NCBI RefSeq assembly: GCF_003751635.1
Contig: NZ_RJVI01000001.1
Span: 1,032,726 to 1,096,725, forward strand
Origin: Inmirania thermothiophila
GTDB taxonomy: Bacteria; Pseudomonadota; Gammaproteobacteria; DSM-100275
Length of the DNA: 64,000 nucleotides
Direction of reading: 5' to 3'
In this document: one piece after another, positions 27,901-35,562 of the stretch
Layout of the letters: each line of letters starts with the position of its first letter
Position numbering within the stretch: position 1 is the stretch's first letter
Notes under the pieces: generated by a model
The model's input: the letters and a program-made list of their open reading frames with translations, nothing else
Told to the model about the DNA's origin: nothing
Databases searched by the model: none
Program-made: the position numbers and the translations under genes

Positions 27901-28465
27901 GCTTGTCCGCGACGCCGCGCGCTGGGGCGAGGCGGGGCTTGCGCCGCTGCCGGTGGGGGTCAACCTCGCCGCCCGGCTGCTCCGCGACGGCGCCCTCCTG
28001 CACGAGGTGGTGGAGGCGGCGGGGCGCTGCGCGCCGGCCTGGCGCCTCGCGGTGGAGGTGCGCGAGGCGGCGGGCGAGGAGGGCCCGCGGGGGGCGGCCG
28101 CGCGCCTCGGCTGGCTGCAGGCCCACGGCATCGGCGTCATCCTCGACGACTTCGGCACCGGCAACGCCTCGCTGACGCGGCTGCGCAGCATGCCGCTCGA
28201 GGCGGTGAAGGTGGACGGCTCGCTCCTGCGGGAGGCGGCGGCGACACCGGCGGCGGCGCGGGTGGTGGAGGCCCTGGTGGACCTCGCCCACGGCCTCGGC
28301 CTGACCGTGATCGCCGAGCAGGCGGAGGACGAGGCGCTGGTGGCCCTCGCCCGCCGCCTCGGCTTCGACCGCGCCCAGGGCTTCGCCCTCGCCGCCCCGA
28401 TGGAGCTCGAGGCCCTGCTGCGGTTCGCCTCGCGGGGCGGGGAGGCCGGTCAGGCGGGGCGGTAG
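24998..28465 (+). CDS. Membrane c-di-GMP protein: CHASE-PAS-GAF-PAS-GGDEF-EAL
   Basis: 1155 residues. Two membrane helices (about 20-45 and 280-305) bracket a periplasmic CHASE-type sensor. Then follow a PAS domain (about 320-430), a GAF-like domain (about 440-590) and a second PAS with FTRITGYSAEEAVGQTP. The GGDEF domain (YDALTGLPNRTLFFDRLARA) has AGDEF at 802-806 and an inhibitory RESD site just before it. The EAL domain has EAL at 930-932, VNLAAR, DDFGTG (1050-1055), a VKVD lysine and QGF. The key residues of both catalytic domains are present, so it may both make and degrade c-di-GMP. The GTG at 25034 is an alternative start. It overlaps convergent queD by 16 bases. Confidence 0.92.
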   Translation: MHTGGQERAGGTVDGARAGWRAWIAGGAAALAAAALVLAAAWRLERIEAEQARARARVAVWETASHLRVRLEQAVNERLHLATGLAAFVRAEPGLTPEAFRLYAAALHRIYPDVRSLQLAPGAVVRHVYPLAGNEAALGHDLLADPARREAAERAIREHSMVVAGPVQLRQGGVGIIARLPVYLPAAAGGERFWGFAIVLLDLEPVLRAGGLVPPPAGLMVALRGRDGLGARGEVFYGPPELFRRDAVRFEIALPHGSWQLAAAPAGGWPAARQERARFWLVAALLAAALGAAAGLLVAWPLRLRWRVGQATAAVEEQLLFQRALLEAVPLPVFHKGLDGRLLGGNAAAERLFGVGPGGLAGRRIAELLPQQAAECEATEEALLAAGEARAMPLRLPGPGGRGRELVVHKAPWRDHEGRLRGLIGVAVEVTRERRLERMLETAAVGFSGASGRAWHRCLVRYLREVLEADWVYVGELEEGGGEARIRAVAVAGSEGDGPLFAYPLRGAPCEQALAARRPVLIEDVTERFPGAILLRRLGVGTYAGEPLLDADGSPMGMLVVLHAGRPRDPEEVSWALRIFAPRAAGELVRARREEALRVGAAVFEASGEAIMVTDAEGRIRAVNPAFTRITGYSAEEAVGQTPAILKSGRHAEDFYRAMWEALEREGRWEGEIWNRRRNGEVFPEWLSIAAVRDAAGRTTEYVAVFADITRRKEDEARIWRQANYDALTGLPNRTLFFDRLARAVSTARRIGGRLAVLFVDLDRFKWVNDTLGHAAGDALLQEAARRLARCVRESDTVARLAGDEFTVVLAEIRRAADAERVARAILAELERPYVLEGQEVQISGSVGIAIFPEDGEDAETLLRHADAAMYRAKEAGRNAYGFFTPEMDAEAAERAAVEQALRAALAREELALVYQPVWDLAGEGLAGLEALLRWHHPERGLLAPEAFLAVAEEAGLLGPLTRWVLARLVRDAARWGEAGLAPLPVGVNLAARLLRDGALLHEVVEAAGRCAPAWRLAVEVREAAGEEGPRGAAARLGWLQAHGIGVILDDFGTGNASLTRLRSMPLEAVKVDGSLLREAAATPAAARVVEALVDLAHGLGLTVIAEQAEDEALVALARRLGFDRAQGFALAAPMELEALLRFASRGGEAGQAGR

Positions 28466-28863
28466 CGGGCGCAGGAGGCCTCGCCCTCCCACACCGCCAC
28501 CTCCACCACCGGCAGGCCCGCGCCGCGCAGCCGCTCGCAGATGAGCCGTGCGATGTTCTCGGCCGTGGGCGGGGCCTCCATCACGAACACCCGCTCGCCC
28601 GCCTCCTGCAGCGTCGGCAGCACGGGGTCGCCCGCCTGCAAAAGCAGGTTGTGGTCGAGCTCGGCGTCGATGAAGGCGTCCGCGGCGCGCTGGATCTCGC
28701 CGAAGTCGGCGACCATGCCGAGGGCGTCGAGGCCGTCGGCGGCGAGCGTGATCTCGGCGCGGGCGCTGTGCCCGTGCAGATGGCGGCAGCGGCCGGGGTG
28801 GCCCAGGAGGCGGTGGCCGTAGCAGAAGTGCACCGTGCGGGTGACCCGGTAGCGGCTGTTCAT
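28450..28863 (-). CDS. queD: 6-carboxy-5,6,7,8-tetrahydropterin synthase
   Basis: 137-residue T-fold enzyme of queuosine/7-deazaguanine synthesis that converts dihydroneopterin triphosphate. The zinc histidines are H17, H30 and H32 (FCYGHRLL and CRHLHGH), with the catalytic C26 in the CxxxHGH motif that marks QueD. FGEIQ, LDHNLLL and PTAENIARLI are also present. The start overlaps the stop of the FlhB-C-like gene (ATGA), so it is the last gene of a three-gene minus-strand set. Confidence 0.95.
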   Translation of the reverse strand: MNSRYRVTRTVHFCYGHRLLGHPGRCRHLHGHSARAEITLAADGLDALGMVADFGEIQRAADAFIDAELDHNLLLQAGDPVLPTLQEAGERVFVMEAPPTAENIARLICERLRGAGLPVVEVAVWEGEASCARYRPA

Positions 28864-29168
28864 GGGCCCATTGTCCCCGATCCGCGCCGGCGCGGCGAGA
28901 CGGGCGGCTCGCGCCCCGCCACCAGATAGGCGTAGGCGAGCACCGCCGCCACCGCGCGGTAGAGGGCCTCGGGGATCTCCTCCCCCAGCGGCACCCCGGC
29001 GAGGATCCGCACCAGGGCGGGGTCGTGGCGCAGCGGCACCCCCGCCTCGCGGGCGAGCGCCACGATGCGCTCGGCGAGCGCGTCGCGCCCCTTGGCCGTG
29101 ACCCGCGGCGCCCCGCTGCCGTCCCAGCGCAGGGCCACGGCGCGCCGCGGCGGCGTCCGCCCCGGCAT
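28860..29168 (-). CDS. Orphan FlhB C-terminal-domain protein (EscU/YscU/HrcU family)
   Basis: 102-residue soluble protein matching only the cytoplasmic export-switch domain of FlhB. It has AVALRWDGSGAPRVTAKGRD, LAREAGVPLRHDPALVRILAG, and VPLGEEIPEALYRAVAAVLAYAYLV. The NPTH self-cleavage site that precedes this domain in full FlhB is absent, as are all membrane helices. It overlaps the FliK-like gene by one base (TGATG) and queD by four. No other flagellar gene is in the window. It may be an accessory or displaced substrate-specificity factor. Confidence 0.85.
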   Translation of the reverse strand: MPGRTPPRRAVALRWDGSGAPRVTAKGRDALAERIVALAREAGVPLRHDPALVRILAGVPLGEEIPEALYRAVAAVLAYAYLVAGREPPVSPRRRGSGTMGP

Positions 29169-30169
29169 CAGGCCTCCTCGTCCACCACCGGCCCCGGCGG
29201 CCGGGCCTGCGGCAGCGGCGGCGCCGGCTCGGCGCGCACGTGGATCCCCCCCGCGGCGAGCCCCGCGGCCTCGAGCTGCGCCCGAAGCAGCGCCTCGGTG
29301 TCGGCCAGGCGACGCCGGGTGGCCTCGCGCTCGGCCCACAGGGTCACCGCCGCATCGTCCCCGCGCAGGCGGATGCGGGCCCAGACCGGGCCGAGCTCGG
29401 GAAGCTCGATCCCTACCGTCACCGACCATCCCTCCCCGGCCGCCATGCCCGGGCGCGCCTCGCGCTCGAAGCGCAGCGTCAGCGGCGCAAGCCCCTCCCC
29501 CTGCGGGAGCGGGAGCTCCACCGCGAGCACCACAGGCTCCCCCGCGCGGGGCAGGGCGCCGAGCTGCGCCGTCTCGATCCGCGCAAGCGCCCCCTCCAGC
29601 GCCTCGGCCGCCCCGCCCTCGGGGAGGTGGGCGGCGAGGCGGAGCAGCGCCGCCTTGAGATCGTCCTGCGGCGGCGGGCGTCCCTCGGCCGCGGCGCGGG
29701 CGAGGCGCGCCTCCAGGAACGGCCCGGCCGCAAGCACCGCGCGCCGCAGCCCCTCGGGGTCGCGCGGCGCCGCAAGATGCGCCCGCAGGGCCGCCGCCGC
29801 CTCCCGCGCCGGCGGGGCGAGCCGCTCCCCGGAGAGGAGCCGCAGCAGGCGCCCGAGGGCCTCGGCGAGGGGAAGCTGCCGCGGCAGCGCCGCCCGCGCA
29901 AGCGCCGCCGTCAGGACCCCGTCGTCGGCCCCCCGGAGGAGCCGCAGCACCGGCGGCGGCCCGGGCTCGGCCACCTCGAGGGCGAGCTCCTGGCCGGCGG
30001 GGAGCGGCGGCGCGCCCTCGGCGCGGTAGAGCGCCCCGCCGATGCGCAGCAGCGTCAGCTCCCCCTCGCGGCCCTCGACGCGGGCGAGGAGCACCTGTCC
30101 TGCCTGCCAGGCCCGCGGGGCCTGGGGCAGCGCACGCCCCGGTATCGTCGGCAGAAGATCGACCCGCAT
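29168..30169 (-). CDS. FliK-like hook-length control domain protein
   Basis: 333-residue Ala/Leu/Pro/Arg-rich protein. The first 230 residues are of low complexity with no recognisable domain, as usual for FliK. The last 100 residues fit the FliK C-terminal domain: LTLRFEREARPGM, VGIELPELGPVWARIRLRGDDAAVTLWAERE, LRAQLEAAGLAAGGIHV. It is coupled to the FlhB-C protein downstream. In flagella, FliK and FlhB-C together switch export specificity, so the pair is meaningful even without other flagellar genes nearby. The start at 30169 (MRVDLLPTIPG) fits the FliK-like family better than the longer upstream extension. Confidence 0.75.
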   Translation of the reverse strand: MRVDLLPTIPGRALPQAPRAWQAGQVLLARVEGREGELTLLRIGGALYRAEGAPPLPAGQELALEVAEPGPPPVLRLLRGADDGVLTAALARAALPRQLPLAEALGRLLRLLSGERLAPPAREAAAALRAHLAAPRDPEGLRRAVLAAGPFLEARLARAAAEGRPPPQDDLKAALLRLAAHLPEGGAAEALEGALARIETAQLGALPRAGEPVVLAVELPLPQGEGLAPLTLRFEREARPGMAAGEGWSVTVGIELPELGPVWARIRLRGDDAAVTLWAEREATRRRLADTEALLRAQLEAAGLAAGGIHVRAEPAPPLPQARPPGPVVDEEA

Positions 30170-30248
30170 TGGCTCGCCCTCGGTACCGTCCGCCAGTATA
30201 GCGGCCGCAACGCTCGTGCCCCCGGGCGGCCTCCGGCATACTGGCGCC

Positions 30249-31121
30249 ATGGAACGGCCCCCGCACGCCCTCTGGTACACCCGCCGCGGCGGCGCGGTGC
30301 GCGGTCCCTTTCCCACCGGGCTCGTGCGCCGCTTCGTCCTCCTCGGCAGGCTGCGCCCGGAGGACGAGGTGAGCCTCGACCGCGTGGCGTGGTCGCGGCT
30401 CGGCGAGCACCCGGAGCTGGTGCCGGAGGAGCTGCGGCTCAGGGACACCCCCGAGGGACGCGAGCGCTACCTGCTCGCGCTTCGGCGCGAGGACGAGCGG
30501 CGCGGCGTCGAGCGGCGCCGCGGGCCGGGAAGGGGCGGGCGGCGGCGCGGCGAGCGCCGCGCCGAAGAGCCCGAGGCGCTGCGCCGCGCGCGGGCGCTGC
30601 GCCCGCAGGTGGTGGCCGGCGGCCGGCTGCAGCGGCTCGGGCTCGCCGTGGCGGTGCTCCTCGCCGGCGTCATCGTCGCCCTCTATGCCGTCGCCCCGGT
30701 GCGAAGCCCCCAGCCATCGCTCCGCTGCGACGCACCGCCCGCCCCCGGTGTCGACTGGCGCGACTGCGTCTTCGACGGCGTTCGGCTCGGTGCGGTGGAT
30801 CTTGCGCGGGCGCGGCTGCGCTCGGCCCGCCTGGCCCGTGCCGATCTCGCAGGGGCGCGCCTGACCGCCGCGGACCTCTCCTTCGCCGCCCTGGGCGGCG
30901 CCCGCCTCGCCCACGCCGACCTGCGCGGGGCGCGTCTCGTGGGAGCGGACCTCGCGGGCGCCGATCTCGCCGGCGCCGACCTCGAGGGCGCCGACCTCGC
31001 CTACGCCAACCTCACCGGCGCGCGCCTGGCCGGGGCCCACCTGGACGGGGCCCGTCTCGACAAGGCGGTGTGGGTCGATCGGCGCATCTGCGCCGTGGGC
31101 TCGCGCGGCGCGTGCCGGTAG
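30249..31121 (+). CDS. GYF-like / pentapeptide-repeat membrane protein
   Basis: 290 residues in three parts. Residues 1-60 (ALWYTRRGGAVRGPFPTGLV, then LRPEDEVSLDRVAWSRLGEHPEL) resemble a GYF_2-type domain. Residues 65-125 are a strongly basic, low-complexity linker. One membrane helix lies near 127-147 (LGLAVAVLLAGVIVALYAVA). The C-terminal 120 residues carry about 15 A(D/R)LxxA pentapeptide repeats, a right-handed beta-helix, presumably in the periplasm. Two cysteines near the repeat ends could form a disulfide. Function is unknown. It is divergent from the FliK-like gene. Confidence 0.8.
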   Translation: MERPPHALWYTRRGGAVRGPFPTGLVRRFVLLGRLRPEDEVSLDRVAWSRLGEHPELVPEELRLRDTPEGRERYLLALRREDERRGVERRRGPGRGGRRRGERRAEEPEALRRARALRPQVVAGGRLQRLGLAVAVLLAGVIVALYAVAPVRSPQPSLRCDAPPAPGVDWRDCVFDGVRLGAVDLARARLRSARLARADLAGARLTAADLSFAALGGARLAHADLRGARLVGADLAGADLAGADLEGADLAYANLTGARLAGAHLDGARLDKAVWVDRRICAVGSRGACR

Positions 31122-31184
31122 GGTCCGGACCGAAGGCCGCTCGCGCTTGACAGGACCGCTCCGCGGGGGCGGAATAGCGCGGTT

Positions 31185-31201
31185 CGTTCACGGCCTGAAC
31201 G
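31185..31201 (+). promoter_or_regulatory. Palindromic operator candidate before the EPS regulator
   Basis: CGTTCA-CGGCC-TGAACG is a 6-bp inverted repeat with 5-base spacer, 8 bases before the regulator ATG at 31210. A TTGACA (31147-31152) lies 32 bases upstream as a possible -35, though no good -10 follows. Position suggests autoregulation by the MarR-type protein; this is inference. Confidence 0.5.
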
Positions 31202-31209
31202 GGTGTCGG

Positions 31210-31572
31210 ATGCTCACGGACGAGATGCGCTACCGGATCCTCAAGCTCCTCGAGGAGGATCCCGGGCTCAGCCAGCGCGAGCTCGCGCGCCGTCTCGGCG
31301 TGAGCCTCGGCAAGGCCCACTACTGCCTGCGCGCCCTCATCGACAAGGGCCTCGTCAAGGCCGGCAACTTCCGCCGTAACCCAGACAAGCGCGTCTATGC
31401 CTACCTCCTCACCCCGCGCGGGATCGAGGAGAAGGCGCGCGCCGCGCGCCGGTTCCTGCAGCGCAAGCTGGCCGAATACGAGGCCCTCGAGCGCGAGATC
31501 GAGGCGTTGCGGAGGGAGGTCCGACGTCCGTCGGAGGCGGGGGAGGGGCCGGCTGCCGAGCCGACGGAGTGA
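31210..31572 (+). CDS. MarR-family EPS-associated transcriptional regulator
   Basis: 120-residue protein with a winged helix-turn-helix: [20 protein letters not shown], then [53 protein letters not shown]-terminal coiled coil follows ([23 protein letters not shown]). This is the pattern of the small MarR-like regulators that head exopolysaccharide loci in proteobacteria. It stands directly before gmd, 35 bases apart, and so probably controls the whole locus. Its final residues are acidic and unstructured. Confidence 0.9.
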   Translation: MLTDEMRYRILKLLEEDPGLSQRELARRLGVSLGKAHYCLRALIDKGLVKAGNFRRNPDKRVYAYLLTPRGIEEKARAARRFLQRKLAEYEALEREIEALRREVRRPSEAGEGPAAEPTE

Positions 31573-31607
31573 AGGCGGATCTCGAGCAGAAAACAACGAG
31601 GGGTGCG

Positions 31608-32690
31608 ATGACCAAGAAGGCGCTGATCACGGGAGTCACCGGGCAGGACGGGGCGTACCTTGCCGAGTTCCTCCTCGGCAAGGGTTACGAAGTCCACGGC
31701 GTCAAGCGGCGCACGTCGTTGTTCAACACCGATCGCATCGATCATCTCTACCGGGATCCGCATGAGGAGGGTGTGCGCTTCTTTCTGCATCACGGGGACA
31801 TGACGGACTCCTCCAGCCTGATTCGCATCATCCAGCAGGTGCAGCCGGACGAGATCTACAACCTCGCGGCGCAATCGCATGTGGCGGTCTCCTTCGAGGA
31901 GCCTGAGTACACAGCCGATTCCGATGCGCTGGGCACGCTCAGGATTCTCGAGGCGATCCGGATCCTGGGTTTGGAGAAGAAGACGCGCTTCTATCAGGCC
32001 TCGACCTCGGAGCTTTACGGTTCCACGCCGCCGCCGCAGAACGAGGAGTCGCCGTTTCACCCGCGTAGCCCCTATGCAGTGGCCAAGCTCTACGCCTACT
32101 GGATCACGGTGAACTACCGCGAGGCCTACGGGCTTTTCGCCTGCAACGGCATCCTGTTCAACCACGAATCGCCGATCCGGGGTGAAACCTTCGTCACGCG
32201 CAAGATCACGCGGGCGCTGGCGCGCATCAAGCTGGGGCTTCAGGATCGTCTGTATCTGGGCAACCTGAACGCCAAGCGGGACTGGGGCCATGCCCGCGAT
32301 TACGTGGAAGCCCAGTGGCTGATGCTGCAGCAGGATGAGCCGGAGGATTTCGTGATTGCCACGGGCGAGCAGCATTCGGTGCGGGAGTTCGTCGAGGCCG
32401 CGGCCCGCGAGGTGGGCATCGAGATCGAATGGCGCGGCAGCGGTATCGATGAGAAGGGGTACGATCAGCATGGGCGCTGCATCGTCGAGGTCGATCCGCG
32501 CTATTTCCGGCCCGCCGAGGTGGAATCCCTGCTCGGCGATCCCAGCAAGGCCAAGGCGAAGCTCGGCTGGGAGCCGAAGGTCGGCTTCGAGGCGTTGGTG
32601 GCCGAGATGATGCGCGAGGATCTCAAGGAGGCGGAGAAGCATCTGCTCGTGAAGAACCACGGCTACCGGGTGCTGAGTCAACATGAATAA
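31608..32690 (+). CDS. gmd: GDP-mannose 4,6-dehydratase
   Basis: 360-residue short-chain dehydrogenase that makes GDP-4-keto-6-deoxymannose, the first step to GDP-L-fucose and related sugars. The Rossmann start is [19 protein letters not shown]. The catalytic region has [11 protein letters not shown] and [12 protein letters not shown] (YxxxK). The Gmd-specific [17 protein letters not shown] is intact. G+C is clearly below that of the housekeeping genes. It overlaps fcl by 8 bases, as in a coupled GDP-fucose pair. Confidence 0.97.
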   Translation: MTKKALITGVTGQDGAYLAEFLLGKGYEVHGVKRRTSLFNTDRIDHLYRDPHEEGVRFFLHHGDMTDSSSLIRIIQQVQPDEIYNLAAQSHVAVSFEEPEYTADSDALGTLRILEAIRILGLEKKTRFYQASTSELYGSTPPPQNEESPFHPRSPYAVAKLYAYWITVNYREAYGLFACNGILFNHESPIRGETFVTRKITRALARIKLGLQDRLYLGNLNAKRDWGHARDYVEAQWLMLQQDEPEDFVIATGEQHSVREFVEAAAREVGIEIEWRGSGIDEKGYDQHGRCIVEVDPRYFRPAEVESLLGDPSKAKAKLGWEPKVGFEALVAEMMREDLKEAEKHLLVKNHGYRVLSQHE

Positions 32691-33732
32691 GACGGATCGA
32701 ATCTATGTCGCCGGCCATCGGGGACTGGTGGGCTCTGCGATCGTGCGCAAGCTGCGGGCGGAAGGGTTTCACGACCTGGTGCTGCGCACATCCGAGGAAC
32801 TTGATCTGCGCGATCAGGCTGCGGTGGACCGCTTCTTTGCCGAGGAGCGGCCGGACTACGTGTTTCTTGCTGCAGCGAAGGTGGGCGGCATCCATGCCAA
32901 CAATACCTATCCTGCCGATTTCATCCGGGACAATCTGCAGATCCAGACCAACGTGATCGACGCGGCCCGGCGGCATGGCGTGAAGAAGCTGCTGTTCCTT
33001 GGCTCCTCCTGCATCTATCCGCGGGAATGCCCGCAGCCGATCCGGGAGGAATACCTGCTCACGGGCCCCTTGGAGAAGACCAATGAGTGGTATGCGATCG
33101 CGAAGATCGCGGGCATCAAGATGTGCCAAGCCTATCGCAGGCAGTACGGCTTTGACGCCATTTGCTTGATGCCGACGAACCTCTATGGGCCCGATGACAA
33201 CTTCGATCTCGAGACCTCGCACGTGCTGCCGGCGATGATCCGGAAATTCCACCTGGCGAAGCTGGCGGAACGCGGCGATCTGGAGGCGATCGCGAAAGAC
33301 GAGCGGCGCTTCGGCAGGATCCCGGAGGACATCCTCGAGGCCTTGGGCCTCGAACGCACGGCCACAGGCTTTCGACGCATCGGCAAAGCGCCGGTGGTGC
33401 GCCTTTGGGGCACGGGCAGCCCCCGCCGGGAGTTTCTGCACGTGGACGACTTGGCCGATGCCTGCCTGTTTCTGATGCAGCGCTACAGCGATGAGGAGAT
33501 CATCAACGTCGGCGTGGGCGAGGACGTGACGATCCGGGAGCTTGCGGAGATGGTGAAAGGCATCGTCGGCTTCGAGGGCGAGGTGATCTGGGACACCTCA
33601 AAACCTGACGGCACGCCGAGGAAGCTGTTGGATGTCTCGAAGCTAAGAGGCCTGGGTTGGACGCATCAGATCAAATTAGAAGACGGCATTCGACGCGTTG
33701 CGGAACGCACCGACCGGGAGCGGGAAACTTGA
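32683..33732 (+). CDS. fcl: GDP-L-fucose synthase
   Basis: Epimerase/reductase converting the Gmd product to GDP-L-fucose. It has [17 protein letters not shown] (NADP site), [50 protein letters not shown] (YxxxK) and [13 protein letters not shown]. At 349 residues it is longer than the usual 320 or so because of an insert (about 198-235: [20 protein letters not shown] and following) before [18 protein letters not shown]. The insert is in frame and probably a subfamily trait. It is coupled to gmd upstream and to the flippase downstream. Confidence 0.95.
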   Translation: MNKTDRIYVAGHRGLVGSAIVRKLRAEGFHDLVLRTSEELDLRDQAAVDRFFAEERPDYVFLAAAKVGGIHANNTYPADFIRDNLQIQTNVIDAARRHGVKKLLFLGSSCIYPRECPQPIREEYLLTGPLEKTNEWYAIAKIAGIKMCQAYRRQYGFDAICLMPTNLYGPDDNFDLETSHVLPAMIRKFHLAKLAERGDLEAIAKDERRFGRIPEDILEALGLERTATGFRRIGKAPVVRLWGTGSPRREFLHVDDLADACLFLMQRYSDEEIINVGVGEDVTIRELAEMVKGIVGFEGEVIWDTSKPDGTPRKLLDVSKLRGLGWTHQIKLEDGIRRVAERTDRERET

Positions 33733-35000
33733 AACCCTCTCGATGGCTCTCGTGGGGAAGGAAGGGTGCCCTGGCCGTCCTGGACCAGGGGCTCTTCTCC
33801 GGGGCCAACTTCCTGGTGAACATCCTGCTGGCGCGCTGGCTTCCCCCTGAGGAGTACGGGGCCTTCGCCGTAGCGCTCTCGGTCTTCTACCTCCTGGCCG
33901 GATTCCACACGGCGGTACTCACCGAGCCCATGATGATCTTCGGGGCGGGGAAGTACCGGGAGCACTTCCGCAAGTATCTGGGCATGGTGCTGTGGGGCCA
34001 CTGGGGTGTGAGCGCGCTCATCGCCCTGGGGCTGGGCATCGCTGCTTGGGTCTTCCACCGCCTGGGCTCGACCCCCATGGCGCAGGCTCTCTTCGGACTC
34101 GCCGTTACTTCTCCCTTCTTGCTCCTCCTCTGGCTCACCCGCAGGGCGTGCTACGCGCAGCTCAGGCCGATATGGGCGGTGGTGGGGAGCGGGGTGAACT
34201 TTCTTGTCGTGCTGGGCGGTCTCTTTCTGCTCTGGCGGTGGCGGGAGATTTCCTCCTTCAACGGTTTTCTGGCTCTGGGAGCGGGGGCGCTACTTGCCTC
34301 GCTTTTCATCGCTACGATCTTGAAGCCGCAGGTGGCGGGGTATGTGGGAACCCCGACGGCTTCTATGGTGGTTGGGGACCACCGGGAATACGGAAAGTGG
34401 AACATTCTGGCTTTTTCCCTCTACTGGGCTTCCGGGCAGATCTTAATGGTGCTCATACCCATTTTTCTGGGACTTGAGGCAAGTGCCGCGGTGGCGGCGA
34501 CCTTGACTCTTTACCGGCCCGTACAACAGACCGTCCAGGCGCTCGGTTCACTGGTACTGCCGGTGTTTTCGCGTACTGTCTCAGGGCCAGGCGGCCGGGA
34601 GCGATTACGCAAGGAAGCTACTTTTGTAGCGTTGCTCTTTGGAGGCGGAGTCGGCCTTTACAGCCTCATTGTCAGCGTGTTTTCCAGGCCGATATTGCAT
34701 TTGCTTTATGGTGGGAAATACGATGAGCACTGGGTGCTCATCGTTCTTTTGGGAGTTGCCCTCTCTTTTTCTGCTGTCACAGGAGCATTTGTATCAGTTC
34801 TCAAAGCATCTGGCAATGTCGCGGATGTTACAAAGATATGGACTATCTCCACATTGGTTACCAGCGCATTGGCGATTCCTCTTATGCAGATTTTGAATGT
34901 GAAGGGAGCTGTATTTGCATTATTGGTTGGTTATGCTTTGGCGACGTTTGGCTCTTTCCGCTATTTTATTAAAAAGGTTGGCCATGAAGGAAAACGTTAG
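33729..35000 (+). CDS. Polysaccharide flippase (Wzx/MATE-type)
   Basis: 423-residue inner-membrane protein with about 12 hydrophobic segments, in the oligosaccharide-flippase family. The N-terminus ([20 protein letters not shown], then [20 protein letters not shown]) and the pairing of two six-helix halves fit. It would move lipid-linked repeat units across the membrane. The start proposed is TTG at 33729, overlapping the fcl stop; a longer in-frame extension exists but runs inside fcl. G+C falls along the gene and is low in its last 400 bases. Confidence 0.85.
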   Translation: MKPSRWLSWGRKGALAVLDQGLFSGANFLVNILLARWLPPEEYGAFAVALSVFYLLAGFHTAVLTEPMMIFGAGKYREHFRKYLGMVLWGHWGVSALIALGLGIAAWVFHRLGSTPMAQALFGLAVTSPFLLLLWLTRRACYAQLRPIWAVVGSGVNFLVVLGGLFLLWRWREISSFNGFLALGAGALLASLFIATILKPQVAGYVGTPTASMVVGDHREYGKWNILAFSLYWASGQILMVLIPIFLGLEASAAVAATLTLYRPVQQTVQALGSLVLPVFSRTVSGPGGRERLRKEATFVALLFGGGVGLYSLIVSVFSRPILHLLYGGKYDEHWVLIVLLGVALSFSAVTGAFVSVLKASGNVADVTKIWTISTLVTSALAIPLMQILNVKGAVFALLVGYALATFGSFRYFIKKVGHEGKR

Positions 35001-35559
35001 AATTCTTCTCAAAACGAGTTCAAAGATTTTTGCTTTGATCATCTACTATATGATAGCTATTCGTTTCCCTACCCAGCCAATGCCGGGGTACAAATTTGGT
35101 TATTGGTTGCGTAGAGTGTTAATGAAGTTCATTGCTGACAAATGCGGAAAAAATATAATTATAAAACAAGGAGCCTATATTGGTAGCGGAAAAGGATTAC
35201 AAATTGGTGATAGGGCTCAAATCGGGCATAATGCAAGAATAGATCAATATGTAACAATTGGTAATGATGTCGTAATGGGGCCAGACGTAGTTATTATGAC
35301 CAATCACCACGCTTTTGAACGATTGGATATCCCTATAAATCAACAGGGGAAGATGCCAGTTCGCCCTGTAGTTATTGGGAATGATGTATGGATAGGCACT
35401 CGGGCAATCGTTCTGCCGGGCGTAAAAATAGGCGATCAGGCTGTTATAGGCGCCGGCGCTGTTGTTACAAAGGATGTTCCTCCTAAAGCAATTGTAGGAG
35501 GAAACCCTGCAAGAGTTATTCGTTATCGTGGAGATCGTTTGAAACAAGGAAAAAAATAA
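34984..35559 (+). CDS. Hexapeptide-repeat acyltransferase (WcaF/LacA-like)
   Basis: 191-residue left-handed beta-helix acetyltransferase. Hexapeptide repeats run from [12 protein letters not shown] through [20 protein letters not shown] to [19 protein letters not shown] and [20 protein letters not shown]. The active-site region is VIMTNHHAF, with the catalytic histidine. It ends [11 protein letters not shown] as in the NodL/LacA group. It probably O-acetylates an EPS sugar. The gene is strikingly AT-rich (38 % G+C in 35161-35220 by count) and overlaps the flippase by 17 bases, so it arrived from a different source from most of the chromosome. Confidence 0.9.
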   Translation: MKENVRILLKTSSKIFALIIYYMIAIRFPTQPMPGYKFGYWLRRVLMKFIADKCGKNIIIKQGAYIGSGKGLQIGDRAQIGHNARIDQYVTIGNDVVMGPDVVIMTNHHAFERLDIPINQQGKMPVRPVVIGNDVWIGTRAIVLPGVKIGDQAVIGAGAVVTKDVPPKAIVGGNPARVIRYRGDRLKQGKK

Positions 35560-35562
35560 GCA

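Noticed and set aside
26407-28929. Second long plus-strand frame inside the GGDEF-EAL gene
   Set aside because: Out-of-frame shadow without recognisable motifs.
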